Part shown: positions 15,320 to 23,512 of the stretch, one piece after another | Layout: each line of letters starts with the position of its first letter | Numbering within the stretch: position 1 is the stretch's first letter | Source: Bacillota bacterium | GTDB taxonomy: Bacteria; Bacillota; Clostridia; Lachnospirales; WQUN01 | Reading direction: 5' to 3' | DNA: 37,737 nt | Assembly (NCBI GenBank): GCA_009782085.1 | Contig: WQUN01000251.1 | Location: 1-37,737, forward strand | Position numbers and translations under genes: made by a program | Notes under the pieces: generated by a model | Told to the model about the DNA's origin: nothing | Seen by the model: the letters and a program-made list of their open reading frames with translations, nothing else | Databases searched by the model: none

Positions 15320-16108
15320 TTAAAACCATATGGAAAAATACCTGGCCAAATATGTATCCGTTTCGTCTTTCCCCAGAACTTCCTCCCTGACGCACCCGTC
15401 CCCCTCGTAAACCCTGAACGCGTTCCCGTCCATGGTCATCCTGCCGCCGGGCGTTTTCAGAGAGATCATATATTCCTTGTTGAAGATCGAATCCGGGTGC
15501 TTCTCGCACCAGAAGCTCAGCACGGCGAAGTCCGCGTCGGCCTGGGGCTCCTCCGTGAACGCGTAGAACGGCCGCCAGACGCCCCTGAACCGCTGGTGTA
15601 TCACGTGGCCGTAGAAGCTGTCCCACTCCACGCGGTAAGCCTCGCCGTTCCACTGCTCCTGCACCTCGCCGCGGACGAGCCTTAGCGGATACCGCGGGGC
15701 CGCTATCCCGACGCCCGCGTCGCAGACATACCGTTCCCCGGCGCAGCTGACGACCAGCACCCGATGCCTTCGCATCGGTATCTCCGGGCTATCGTCGGTC
15801 AGAAACCTCCCCGCGAAATCCGCCGTGTCGAAGCCCAGATCCCTCAGCAGGCCGCCGAAAGCCCCGTTCAGCTCGAAGCAGTAGCCGCCCCTTTTGCGCG
15901 TGACAATCTTGCCGTAAAGATCATCCGGCTTCATGGAGAGCGGCGCGCCGCGGATTATGTCCGCGTTCTCGTAGGGCACGTGCGTCACATGCGCGTACTG
16001 GAGGGCGCGGAGGGTGTCCGGGGTCAGATCGAGCGGGCCGGAATAGGCTATCCTGGCGAGGTAGGCGCGGATCTTGGCGTCTGTGTAAGAATTGGCGCTC
16101 CCGTCCAT
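15320..16108 (-). CDS. Arylamine N-acetyltransferase family protein
   Basis: A 262-residue protein that transfers acetyl groups from acetyl-CoA to arylamines or hydrazines; natural bacterial substrates are often unknown. The catalytic triad is complete: C77 in RGGYCFELN, H115 in RRHRVLVV and D130 in VCDAGVG. Length is near the family's usual ~260-280. The ATG at 16108 is chosen because GGAGGG lies five bases upstream; upstream in-frame Met codons lack this. It follows rpoD by 55 bp on the same strand and could be read through from the dnaG-rpoD operon. Confidence 0.9.
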   Translation of the reverse strand: MDGSANSYTDAKIRAYLARIAYSGPLDLTPDTLRALQYAHVTHVPYENADIIRGAPLSMKPDDLYGKIVTRKRGGYCFELNGAFGGLLRDLGFDTADFAGRFLTDDSPEIPMRRHRVLVVSCAGERYVCDAGVGIAAPRYPLRLVRGEVQEQWNGEAYRVEWDSFYGHVIHQRFRGVWRPFYAFTEEPQADADFAVLSFWCEKHPDSIFNKEYMISLKTPGGRMTMDGNAFRVYEGDGCVREEVLGKDETDTYLARYFSIWF

Positions 16109-16144
16109 ATTTCCCTCCATCGCGCGTCGTTTGCACATCGTATT

Positions 16145-16164
16145 ATACGAATCCCGATTCGTAT
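16145..16164. repeat. Perfect palindrome after rpoD
   Basis: ATACGAATC-CC-GATTCGTAT directly abuts the rpoD stop codon. The 9-bp stem has no U tract, so it is a weak terminator candidate. ATACGAATC also occurs near 20533 and 37693. Confidence 0.6.
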
Positions 16165-17252
16165 TACTCCAGATAATCCTTCAGTTTCTTGCTCCTGCTG
16201 GGGTGCCTCAGCTTCCGGAGCGCCTTGGCCTCGATCTGCCTGATCCTCTCCCTGGTCACGTTGAACTCCTTGCCGACTTCCTCCAGCGTCCGCGCCCTGC
16301 CGTCGTCCAGGCCGAAGCGCAGGCGGAGGACTTTTTCCTCCCTGTCCGTCAGGGTGTCCAGCACGTCGATGAGCTGCTCTTTCAGGAGGGTGAACGCGGC
16401 CGCCTCTGAGGGCGCCTGGATCTCGCTGTCCTCGATGAAGTCGCCCAGGTGGCTGTCCTCCTCCTCGCCTATGGGCGTCTCCAAAGAGACGGGCTCCTGG
16501 GCGATCTTCATTATCTCGCAGACCTTCTCGACGGGCATCTGCATCTCCTTGGCCAGCTCGTCGGGGGTCGGGTCGCGCCCGTATTCCTGGAGGAGCTGCC
16601 TGGACACGCGTATCAGCTTGTTTATCGTCTCCACCATGTGCACGGGTATGCGTATCGTCCGGGCCTGGTCCGCGATGGCGCGGGTGATGGCCTGGCGTAT
16701 CCACCACGTGGCGTAGGTGCTGAATTTGTAGCCCTTTTTGTAGTCGAACTTCTCGACGGCCTTGATGAGGCCGAGGTTGCCCTCCTGGATCAGGTCGAGA
16801 AAAAGCATCCCCCTGCCGACGTAACGCTTCGCTATGCTGACGACCAGGCGGAGGTTCGCCTCGGCGAGCCGCCTGCGGGCCGCCTCGTCGCCCCTTTCCA
16901 TCCGCTTGGCCAGCTCTATCTCCTCGTCCGCCGAAAGAAGCGGGACCTTGCCGATCTCCTTCAGATACATGCGGACGTGATCGTCTATGTTGATGGTGCT
17001 TTCGACCAGCGAAAGGTCGATCTCCTTCTCGGCGTCGTCCTCCAGCTCCACGATGCCCAGGACGTCGATCCCCTGGCTGTCCAGATATTCGTACACCTTG
17101 TCCACCTGATCGGGATCCAGGTCTATGTCGCCCAGAAAATCCATTATTTCCTTATATTCCAGCAGTGATTTCTTCTTTTTGCCGATCGCGGCGAGCTCTT
17201 TCAGCCGGTTCATCAACAGGCTGTCGTCGACGGATTTCATGGACACGCTCAT
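16164..17252 (-). CDS. rpoD: Primary RNA polymerase sigma factor (SigA/RpoD)
   Basis: A 362-residue housekeeping sigma factor. Region 1.2 begins at DDHVRMYLKEIG; region 2 contains RLVVSIAKRYVGRGM, LDLIQEGNLGLIKAVEKFD and KFSTYATWWIRQAITRA for -10 binding and melting; region 3 follows at IRIPVHMVETINK; region 4 has LRFGLDDGRARTLEEVG and VTRERIRQIEAKALRKLRHP for -35 recognition. The short form, without a large region 1.1, is normal for Firmicutes. The exact start is uncertain: GTG at 17246 has better spacing from AGAGG than ATG at 17252. It lies 49 bp behind dnaG, the usual operon. Confidence 0.97.
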   Translation of the reverse strand: MSVSMKSVDDSLLMNRLKELAAIGKKKKSLLEYKEIMDFLGDIDLDPDQVDKVYEYLDSQGIDVLGIVELEDDAEKEIDLSLVESTINIDDHVRMYLKEIGKVPLLSADEEIELAKRMERGDEAARRRLAEANLRLVVSIAKRYVGRGMLFLDLIQEGNLGLIKAVEKFDYKKGYKFSTYATWWIRQAITRAIADQARTIRIPVHMVETINKLIRVSRQLLQEYGRDPTPDELAKEMQMPVEKVCEIMKIAQEPVSLETPIGEEEDSHLGDFIEDSEIQAPSEAAAFTLLKEQLIDVLDTLTDREEKVLRLRFGLDDGRARTLEEVGKEFNVTRERIRQIEAKALRKLRHPSRSKKLKDYLE

Positions 17253-17301
17253 CCTCTCCCGAGAAAACCCGCAAATCAGGCTTTCTCAACCGTTTACTAT
17301 T

Positions 17302-19161
17302 CTAACCATCTGATATTGTTATATACAAATTTTCCACATTTTTTCTGGTTTCCAGCAAATCTTTCATCAGCGGCGGGTCGTTTGCCGCCGCCTCTATCTG
17401 CGTTTTCAGGTACGTCTTTTTTATTTTGAGAAGCGCGTCGTTGATTTCCCTGTTGAATTTTCCCCGGTCCGCATAGCTCAGGCTGTCTTTGTAAACGTCC
17501 GACGCGGCGCTTTGCTCCTCCGCCGTCTCGAAAAAGCTGCACAGCCCGGCGGGGACCGGCGGCTCGTTTTTGTCCCAGGCGGCGCAGACCAGCTCCAGCA
17601 GCCTGGCGTATACCTCCCCGCCAAGCTCGCGCGGCTCGAGGTGCGGCCTCACCGCGGCGCAGACGGCCCTGTCCGCGGTCATCCAGTACAATAGGCTCCT
17701 GCGGGCGTCGTCCAGCCCTTTCTCCCGCGGGGACGACCGGTTCCGGGGGCCGCTTTGCCGCCCCCCGGCAAATTCCGGTTGTTCTCCGTAATCTTCCTTA
17801 CGAGGCGCTTCCCGCCTTTGCGTCTCTCTTGTCTGCGCCTCCCTGCGCCGCTCCCTCTCCGCTTCTTTCAGGATTTCCCTGTCCGCCTCGCTTCCGACGG
17901 CCTCCGCGCTGAGCCCCGCGACGGCCGCTATCTCCTTGCCGTAGGCCTCGCGCTCGATGGCGCTGGGGAGGCTCGCGACGATCTTCGCGGCCTCGGCGGC
18001 GAACTTCACCTTCTGGTCGGTCCTGTCCAGGTCATAGCCACGGAGAAGCTGGCTCACCCGGAAGCGCACGTCCGGCTCCGCCTCTTTCAAAAGCTCCCGG
18101 AAGGCGTCCGGCCCGTATTTCCGTATGTACTCGTCCGGGTCCTTCGCGTCTTTGACCCGGAGCACTTTGACCGGCAGCCCGTTTTCCCGGAACACGGGTA
18201 TCGCCCGTAAGGCGGCCTTCGTCCCGGCCTCGTCGCTGTCGAAGAGCAGAACCGCCTCCCCGCAGTATTTTCGGAGCAGCCGGATATGGTTCACGTTGAA
18301 CGCCGTGCCCAGCGCGGCCACGGCGTTTTCGAACCCGGCCTGGTGCAAGGCGATGACGTCCATATACCCCTCGACCAGAATGATCGTTCTGCTCCCGGCC
18401 TTGCGGGCGAACTGGACGCCGTAGAGGTTGCGGCTCTTGTCAAAGGCGGGCGTGTCCGGGGAGTTGAGGTATTTCGGCTCGCCCCCGTCGAGTACCCGGC
18501 CGCCGAAGCCGACGACGCCGCCGGACGGCTCGATGATCGGGAACATCAGCCTGCCGTGGAACCTGTCGCGAAGGGCCCCGTTCCTGTCCGGCACGGCCAG
18601 GCCGGCCGTTTGGACCTCGCCTTCCGCGCAGTCATGCGCTTTCAGGTGCGAAATCAGGCTTGTCCTGTCCGTGGGCGAAAAGCCGAGGCCGAACCTGACT
18701 CTGGTTTTGGGGCTGACGCCGCGCGCGTCCAGGTACCGGGACGCCGCGCCGCCCTCGAAGGTTTTCAGGGCGTCGTAGAAAAACCTCGCGGCCAGCCTGT
18801 TGATCTCCAGCACGCGCTCCCGCTCCTTGGCCCGCCTGGCGTATTCGGACGCGTCGCGCCGGTCCGTCTCCGGAAGCGCGATATGTACGCGGTCGGCCAG
18901 CATTTTAAGCGCGTCGGGGAAGGTGTGGTTCTCGATCTGCATGATGAAGCCTATCACGTTCCCGCCGGCGCCGCAGCCGAAGCAGTGGTATATCTGTCGC
19001 TCCGCGTTCACCGAGAAGGAGGGCGATTTTTCGCGGTGGAACGGGCAAAGCCCGAAAAAGTTGCTCCCGCTTTTGCGCCGCAGCTGCACGTAGGACGAGA
19101 CCACGTCCACTATGTCGTTGGCCGCGCGGACCTCTTCGACGACCTCGCTCGGATAAAACAA
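17302..19161 (-). CDS. dnaG: DNA primase
   Basis: A 619-residue primase that makes RNA primers at the replication fork. The N-terminal CHC2 zinc finger has C39, H42, C60 and C63 (CPFHREKSPSF, HCFGCG). The TOPRIM catalytic core has E264 in LVEGYMDVIA and the D308/D310 pair in LLFDSDEAGT. The C-terminal region, which would bind DnaB helicase, is less conserved and has a charged linker at about 425-480. The start is TTG at 19161 with GGGGGA upstream. It leads the dnaG-rpoD operon. Confidence 0.96.
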   Translation of the reverse strand: MFYPSEVVEEVRAANDIVDVVSSYVQLRRKSGSNFFGLCPFHREKSPSFSVNAERQIYHCFGCGAGGNVIGFIMQIENHTFPDALKMLADRVHIALPETDRRDASEYARRAKERERVLEINRLAARFFYDALKTFEGGAASRYLDARGVSPKTRVRFGLGFSPTDRTSLISHLKAHDCAEGEVQTAGLAVPDRNGALRDRFHGRLMFPIIEPSGGVVGFGGRVLDGGEPKYLNSPDTPAFDKSRNLYGVQFARKAGSRTIILVEGYMDVIALHQAGFENAVAALGTAFNVNHIRLLRKYCGEAVLLFDSDEAGTKAALRAIPVFRENGLPVKVLRVKDAKDPDEYIRKYGPDAFRELLKEAEPDVRFRVSQLLRGYDLDRTDQKVKFAAEAAKIVASLPSAIEREAYGKEIAAVAGLSAEAVGSEADREILKEAERERRREAQTRETQRREAPRKEDYGEQPEFAGGRQSGPRNRSSPREKGLDDARRSLLYWMTADRAVCAAVRPHLEPRELGGEVYARLLELVCAAWDKNEPPVPAGLCSFFETAEEQSAASDVYKDSLSYADRGKFNREINDALLKIKKTYLKTQIEAAANDPPLMKDLLETRKNVENLYITISDG

Positions 19162-19201
19162 ATGGATTCCCCCGAAAGCGATCTTTTTGAAGCCATCCGA
19201 T

Positions 19202-19230
19202 TATATATAATTCGCCATTTCCCCGGTAAA
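19202..19230 (-). promoter_or_regulatory. Candidate promoter for dnaG-rpoD
   Basis: On the minus strand TTTACC (19230-19225) and TATATA (19207-19202, running on into TATAAT) are 17 bp apart, about 40 bp before the dnaG start. The -35 box is weak. Confidence 0.4.
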
Positions 19231-19236
19231 CCCTTT

Positions 19237-20505
19237 TTAATAAAAATATTTTTCCACCGTAAAGATGAAGTCCGTATTATCGGCGTAATAATTGGCCAAC
19301 TCCGGCGCGCCGGCGGCTTTTGACTTTGAAAATACCGAGACGATCGCCTCGTCGCCGCGTTCCAGTGCGAAGCCGCACAGGGACAGGGTTTGCCTTAAGG
19401 TGTCCAGCGTGAAATGATAGGTGTGGGCGTTTTGAAAATAGCGCAGATAGTCGAAATTATACGCGCATATGTTCTTTATGCCCGGAACCTCGACGTAAAC
19501 GCGCCCTCCGTCGCGTAAAAGCCGCCTGACGACCCCGAATTCCCCCGGAATGTCCAGGAAGTGCTCCGCCGCGTGGGAGAGGATTATCAGGTCAAAGCTG
19601 TTTTCGTCCGTTTCCAGCAGGCTGCCGGAGCGCATGTTCCGGAGGTCGAGGCCCTTGCTTCCGCCGATCTCCAGGTACTCGCCCCCTATGTCAACGCCCA
19701 GGGCCTCGCAGCCGCTTTCCGCGAACGGCTCCAGTATCCCGCCCGCGCCGCAGCCGATCTCCAGCACGCGCGCCCTCTCCGGGAGGGCGTCTTTTACATA
19801 GTCCAGGATTTTTCGCCCGCGGCAGACCTGGGAGGCGTAGAATGGCTCCGAGGACACGTTCCAGGTGTAGAGCCGCCTGTACTCGCGCTCGTAGAATTCG
19901 CTGTAAGCCGCCTCCGTCATCCTCGGCCTTGTCAGCAGGAGGCCGCAATTCTTGCAGAGCGCCGTGGTCACGGGCAGGCCGTATCTGTCCTTATACGCGA
20001 TATCGGTGAAGCTCTCTCCGCCGCATACGCACGGGGGCGTTTCCAGCGCGTAGTGATTAGAGGACAGCTTATCCAGGACTTCCCGGCGGGCCGCTTCGGC
20101 GGATTCGTTCAGACAAGCGGCGCACACCCCGTCGCAGACGAATCTGCCGCTCAACAGGCGGGAATCGTTTTCCCGGCCCGGGCTGAATATTCCGGGCTCG
20201 AGGATTTTTTCGATTTCGTTCGCGAAGGGGATGAGCCGCCCCGCCGCCAGGGCGTTCAGCGCGCCGCGGTCATGCCCGGCGAGGCTTCGCGCGAACGACT
20301 CAAACGCGCGGCCGAAGCCGGCGAGCGAACTTTCCGGGACCAAACCGGAAGCCGCGCCGGCGAGCGCTTCCTTGCACGAGATCAGCGAGGGGACGTAGGC
20401 GTCGATTTCTTCGGCGCCGCGAGCCAAAGCCAACTGAACGGCGATCACCTTGAATATCCTGATTTTTTCCGTTACGGCGGGAAAGGCGCGGGCGTTTTCA
20501 GGCAT
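19237..20505 (-). CDS. Class I SAM-dependent methyltransferase with zinc-ribbon-like motif
   Basis: About 422 residues from ATG 20505, preferred because an AGGACAGGG site is close; the frame is open to 20568. The N-terminal ~150 residues are of unknown fold and contain cysteines CDGVCAACL. A CVCGG ... LCKNCGLLLTRPRM pair forms a zinc-ribbon-like motif. The Rossmann domain follows: VLEIGCGAGGILEPF, VDIGGEYLE, SFDLIILSHAAEHFLD, RLLRDGGRVYVEVPG. Similar zinc-ribbon methyltransferases modify sugars or are found in glycan clusters, so a glycan target is possible but not shown. It lies upstream of dnaG on the same strand. Confidence 0.85.
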   Translation of the reverse strand: MPENARAFPAVTEKIRIFKVIAVQLALARGAEEIDAYVPSLISCKEALAGAASGLVPESSLAGFGRAFESFARSLAGHDRGALNALAAGRLIPFANEIEKILEPGIFSPGRENDSRLLSGRFVCDGVCAACLNESAEAARREVLDKLSSNHYALETPPCVCGGESFTDIAYKDRYGLPVTTALCKNCGLLLTRPRMTEAAYSEFYEREYRRLYTWNVSSEPFYASQVCRGRKILDYVKDALPERARVLEIGCGAGGILEPFAESGCEALGVDIGGEYLEIGGSKGLDLRNMRSGSLLETDENSFDLIILSHAAEHFLDIPGEFGVVRRLLRDGGRVYVEVPGIKNICAYNFDYLRYFQNAHTYHFTLDTLRQTLSLCGFALERGDEAIVSVFSKSKAAGAPELANYYADNTDFIFTVEKYFY

Positions 20506-20567
20506 TGGATCCCTGTCCTCTGATATATTTTTATACGAATCTCGTGTAACCCCGGAGTGCGAGAACA

Positions 20568-20697
20568 CTATAAACTGTCATCCTGGGCGAAGCGTCATCC
20601 TGGGCGAAGTGTCATCCTGAGCGAAGCGAAGGATCTTAAACAGCCAAAACATAAGATTCTTCGCTGCGCTCAGAATGACAAAAAGGGGTTTTTGAGG
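20568..20697. mobile_element. Palindromic element (TGTCATCCTGAGCG family), rearranged copy
   Basis: The left arm is present three times in tandem (GTCATCCTGGGCGAAGC, GTCATCCTGGGCGAAGT, GTCATCCTGAGCGAAGC), followed by the usual centre AAACAGCCAAAACATAAG and a single right arm CGCTGCGCTCAGAATGACA. The outer terminal repeats are eroded. It sits between the methyltransferase gene and the S10 operon promoter. Confidence 0.8.
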
Positions 20698-20747
20698 TTG
20701 ATTACAGTATGTTCAGTTCGCATAATAATATCTCGAAAAAATTTTTG

Positions 20748-20776
20748 TTGCATTCCGAAAACTTTTGTTATATAAT
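20748..20776 (+). promoter_or_regulatory. Main promoter of the S10-spc-alpha operon
   Basis: TTGCAT (20748-20753) and a perfect TATAAT (20771-20776) are 17 bp apart, in an AT-rich stretch. Transcription would start near 20783, leaving a leader of about 365 nt before rpsJ. Confidence 0.8.
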
Positions 20777-20848
20777 GCCCCTCGTTGTGACGATTTCCAA
20801 GCGATGACGCGGAAGGTTGCCGGAATACCGGGGAATTTCCGTTAGCTA

Positions 20849-20948
20849 ATACCGATTCCGGATTAAACCGTTGAAAACAAGCGCCGCGAAACGCCGTGCG
20901 TTTCGCGTTTGGCGCGAAGTTTGAAACAAGTTTAATCTGAATCGGTAT
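20849..20948. repeat. Long hairpin in the S10 operon leader
   Basis: Arms TACCGATTCCGGATTAAAC (20850-20868) and GTTTAATCTGAATCGGTA (20930-20947) pair with one bulge. An inner palindrome around GCGCCGCGAAACG / CGTTTGGCGC lies at 20881-20915. The right arm's complement recurs in changed form at 37690, so this looks like a dispersed element that is now part of the leader RNA. Confidence 0.75.
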
Positions 20949-21020
20949 CAGGGGTCTAGGGATTGTTTCCCAGGCCCCGGTCCAGTTCCAGAAACCGGGC
21001 GGCAAATCAGTTTTGCGGTT

Positions 21021-21043
21021 CAACGGTATACCGTTGTTTTTTT
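21021..21043 (+). terminator. Attenuator-like intrinsic terminator upstream of rpsJ
   Basis: CAACGG-TATA-CCGTTG followed by seven T residues, 105 bp before rpsJ and inside the leader. ACCGTTGAA at 20867-20875 is exactly complementary to TTCAACGGT at 21019-21027, which includes the left side of this stem, so an alternative antiterminator fold is possible (inference). It could allow feedback control of the whole operon. Confidence 0.6.
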
Positions 21044-21147
21044 AAGCCTGACCTGGATACGCCCGGCTAAGTGTGCGGTTCCCGCCTGTCGCGCAAGGCA
21101 TTCTCAACCTTATCGGCCACAACCAAACGAAAAGGAGGGAATTTAGC

Positions 21148-21459
21148 ATGGCGAACCAAAAAATCCGCATAAGCCTGAAGGCGTACGACCACAAACTGAT
21201 CGACCAGTCCGTGACTCAGATCATAGACACGGCCAAGCGCACCGGCGCGAAGGTCTCGGGGCCGATACCCCTGCCGACCAAGAGGGAGATAGTCACCATC
21301 CTGAGATCGCCCCACATCGACAAGGACTCGCGCGAGCAGTTCGAGATGCGCACCCACAAGAGGCTGATCGACATCATCATGCCGACGCCCAAGACCGTCG
21401 ACGCCCTGACAAGGCTCGACCTGCCCGACGGCGTGGACATAACCCTTAAAATAATGTAG
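21148..21459 (+). CDS. rpsJ: 30S ribosomal protein S10
   Basis: 103 residues, MANQKIRISLKAYDHKLIDQ at the start, normal length. The ATG at 21148 follows AAAGGAGGG; longer frames lack a site. S10 binds the 30S head and, as NusE, takes part in transcription antitermination. It is the first gene of the operon. Its TAG stop is also the first three bases of a TAGGGGCG hairpin, and a 200-bp tandem array follows. Confidence 0.98.
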   Translation: MANQKIRISLKAYDHKLIDQSVTQIIDTAKRTGAKVSGPIPLPTKREIVTILRSPHIDKDSREQFEMRTHKRLIDIIMPTPKTVDALTRLDLPDGVDITLKIM

Positions 21460-21472
21460 GGGCGATTGCCAA

Positions 21473-21672
21473 TCGCCCGCATGTATCGGCAATTACCAAT
21501 CGCCCGCATGTATCGGCGATTACCAATCGCCCGCATGTATCGGCAATTACCAATCGCCCGCATGTATGTGCGATTGCAATCGCCCGCATGTATCGGCAAT
21601 TGCCAATCGCCCGCATGTATGTGCGATTGCAATCGCCCGCATGTATGTGCAATTATCAATCGCCCGTATGTA
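21473..21672. repeat. 27-bp tandem hairpin array between rpsJ and rplC
   Basis: TCGCCCG(C/T)ATGTA occurs eight times, at 21473, 21500, 21527, 21554, 21580, 21607, 21633 and 21660 (26-27 bp period). The variable part of each unit is itself palindromic or nearly so (GGCAATTGCC, GCGATTGCAATCGC). An array inside the mRNA of a ribosomal operon would form a chain of small hairpins. A short ORF through it is repeat-derived, not a gene. Confidence 0.9.
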
Positions 21673-21703
21673 CGGCGCGCCTTCCCCGGCGCGCGGCCCG
21701 TAG

Positions 21704-21724
21704 GGAGCGCCGACCCGGCGCTCC
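21704..21724. repeat. Perfect hairpin before rplC
   Basis: GGAGCGCCG-ACC-CGGCGCTCC, preceded by TAG, of the TAGGG hairpin type. It ends six bases before the AAGGAGG ribosome binding site of rplC (AAGGAGG starts at 21730), close enough to affect its access. Confidence 0.75.
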
Positions 21725-21743
21725 GCAATAAGGAGGTAAAAGC

Positions 21744-22373
21744 GTGAAAAAAGCAATCATAGCGAAAAAGCTCGGCATGACGCAGGTCTTCGGCGCGAAG
21801 GGCGAACTGATCCCCGTGACGGTGCTGGAGGCCGGGCCCTGCGTGATCGTGCAGAAAAAGACCCTGGAGAACGACGGATATTCCGCCCTCCAGGTGGGTT
21901 TCGGCGACATAAAGGCCAAACGGGTGATAAAACCCGCGAAGGGGCACTTCGACAAGGCGGGCCTGAAGCCCTCCAAGGTCCTCAGGGAGCTTAAGCTCGA
22001 CGATTCCGACAGCTACGAGATCGGCAGCGTCATCCGCGCGGACATGTTCGCGGCCGGCGAGATGGTGGACGTCTCGGGCGTCTCCAAGGGCAAGGGTTTC
22101 CAGGGCGCAATCAAGCGCTACGGCCAGCACAGGGGTCCCATGAGCCACGGCTCGAAATACCACAGGGGCCTGGGCTCCATGGGTTCCGGAACCTCCCCCG
22201 GCCGCGTCAAAAAGGGCAAGCACATGCCCGGCCACATGGGCCGCGTGAAGGTCACCGTCCAGAACCTGATGGTCGTCCGGGCGGACGCCGAAAAGAACCT
22301 GCTCCTCGTAAGGGGCGCGGTGCCCGGCGCCAAGGGCGCGATACTGATGGTCAAGAACACGGTAAAAGGCTGA
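21744..22373 (+). CDS. rplC: 50S ribosomal protein L3
   Basis: 209 residues, GTG start after AAGGAGG. MKKAIIAKKLGMTQVF is the L3 N-terminus and the loop with GKGFQGAIKRYGQHRGPMSH reaches towards the peptidyl transferase centre. Normal length. Separated from rpsJ by the 284-bp repeat-filled gap, which is unusual for this pair. Confidence 0.98.
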   Translation: MKKAIIAKKLGMTQVFGAKGELIPVTVLEAGPCVIVQKKTLENDGYSALQVGFGDIKAKRVIKPAKGHFDKAGLKPSKVLRELKLDDSDSYEIGSVIRADMFAAGEMVDVSGVSKGKGFQGAIKRYGQHRGPMSHGSKYHRGLGSMGSGTSPGRVKKGKHMPGHMGRVKVTVQNLMVVRADAEKNLLLVRGAVPGAKGAILMVKNTVKG

Positions 22374-22425
22374 TCGTATAGAAGTAAAGTTTATATAGAA
22401 GTGAAGAAGTAAAGGAGGCACGTTT

Positions 22426-23046
22426 ATGGCAACCGTCGACGTATACGATATGTCCGGTCAGACAGTCGGCACGATGGAGCTGGACGACGGCATATTCGGG
22501 ATCGAGGTAAACGAGCACGCGGTGCACATGGCCGTCGTGCAGTATCTGGCGAACCAGCGGCAGGGCACCAAGTCGGCCAAGACGCGGGCGGAGGTCAGCG
22601 GCGGCGGCATCAAGCCGCGCCCCCAGAAGGGCACCGGCCGCGCCAGGCAGGGTTCGACCCGCGCGCCCCAGTGGACGGGCGGCGGGGTCGTTTTCGCGCC
22701 GAAGCCGAGGGATTTTTCGATGAAGGTCAACCGCAAGCTCAAGAGGCTCGCGCTCAAGTCCGTTCTGACGGACAAGGTCAACAACAACAATCTCATAGTT
22801 CTGGACAGACTCTCCCTCGACGAGATCAAGACCAAGGAAATGCGTAAAATCTGCGACAACCTGAACCTCGGCAAGGCCATGATCGTCATAGACGGCTCCG
22901 ACCGGAACGTCATCCTCTCCGCCAGGAACCTGCCCGGCGTCAAGACGGCCGCCGTCAACACCATCAACGTCTACGACATCCTCCGTTTCGAGAAGTTCGT
23001 CGTGACCAAGGACGCCGTGGAGAAAATGCAGGAGGTGTACGCGTAA
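22426..23046 (+). CDS. rplD: 50S ribosomal protein L4
   Basis: 206 residues with the conserved tunnel loop (GGGIKPRPQKGTGRARQGS, then RAPQWTGGGVVFAPKPRD). AAAGGAGG precedes the ATG. In E. coli L4 is the autoregulator of this operon; whether that applies here is unknown, but the leader holds an attenuator-like terminator. The stop overlaps the rplW start by one base. Confidence 0.98.
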   Translation: MATVDVYDMSGQTVGTMELDDGIFGIEVNEHAVHMAVVQYLANQRQGTKSAKTRAEVSGGGIKPRPQKGTGRARQGSTRAPQWTGGGVVFAPKPRDFSMKVNRKLKRLALKSVLTDKVNNNNLIVLDRLSLDEIKTKEMRKICDNLNLGKAMIVIDGSDRNVILSARNLPGVKTAAVNTINVYDILRFEKFVVTKDAVEKMQEVYA

Positions 23047-23345
23047 TGGCCGATCTGAAATATTACGACATACTGATGAGGCCGGTGGTCACGGAGAAGT
23101 CCATGAACGACATGTCGACGAAGAAATACGCCTTCTACGTGCACCCGCAGGCCACGAAGGTCCAGATAAAGGAAGCGGTGGAGAAGCTCTTCGACGGCAC
23201 AAAGGTCGAAAAGGTCAACACCATGAACAAGCAGGGCAAGGTCAGGAAGCGCCAGAAAGCTACGGGCAGGACGCCGGCCAGGAAAAAAGCCATCGTCCAG
23301 CTCTCGGCGGACAGCAAGGAGATCGAATTCTTCCAGGGGATGTGA
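23046..23345 (+). CDS. rplW: 50S ribosomal protein L23
   Basis: 99 residues; YYDILMRPVVTEKSMNDM is the typical start. L23 lies at the tunnel exit and docks trigger factor and SRP. The TAATG overlap with rplD indicates coupling. It is followed by a 167-bp repeat-filled gap. Confidence 0.98.
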   Translation: MADLKYYDILMRPVVTEKSMNDMSTKKYAFYVHPQATKVQIKEAVEKLFDGTKVEKVNTMNKQGKVRKRQKATGRTPARKKAIVQLSADSKEIEFFQGM

Positions 23346-23478
23346 TCTGGAGGCTGGAAGCTGGAAACTGGAAAAAACATGCAGGGAACGGTCTTGACCG
23401 TTCCGGACGCCAATATGCAGGGAACGGTCTTGACCGTTCCGGACGCCAATATGCAGGGAACGGTCTTGACCGTTCCCG
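23343..23478. repeat. Repeats between rplW and rplB
   Basis: First a short ~8-10 bp repeat (TGGAGGC TGGAAGC TGGAAAC TGG), then three 36-bp units at 23381, 23417 and 23453, each with AGGGAACGGTC and the palindrome AACGGTCTTGACCGTT (23387, 23423, 23459). The palindrome is the same as in the thpR-side array at 7151. Seemingly non-coding. Confidence 0.9.
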
Positions 23479-23512
23479 GACACCAGAAAATCGAGCATTG
23501 GAGTTGGAATAA

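Noticed and set aside
16145..16164. Intrinsic terminator of rpoD
   Set aside because: The palindrome is perfect but no T run follows on either strand; kept as a repeat only.
20777..21147. T-box or known riboswitch in the S10 leader
   Set aside because: No T-box sequence or recognisable aptamer core was found; only hairpins and a terminator can be supported.
21466..21747. Repeat protein (PIARMYRQL type) between rpsJ and rplC
   Set aside because: It is the translation of the 27-bp tandem array, has no ribosome binding site and overlaps the rplC start.
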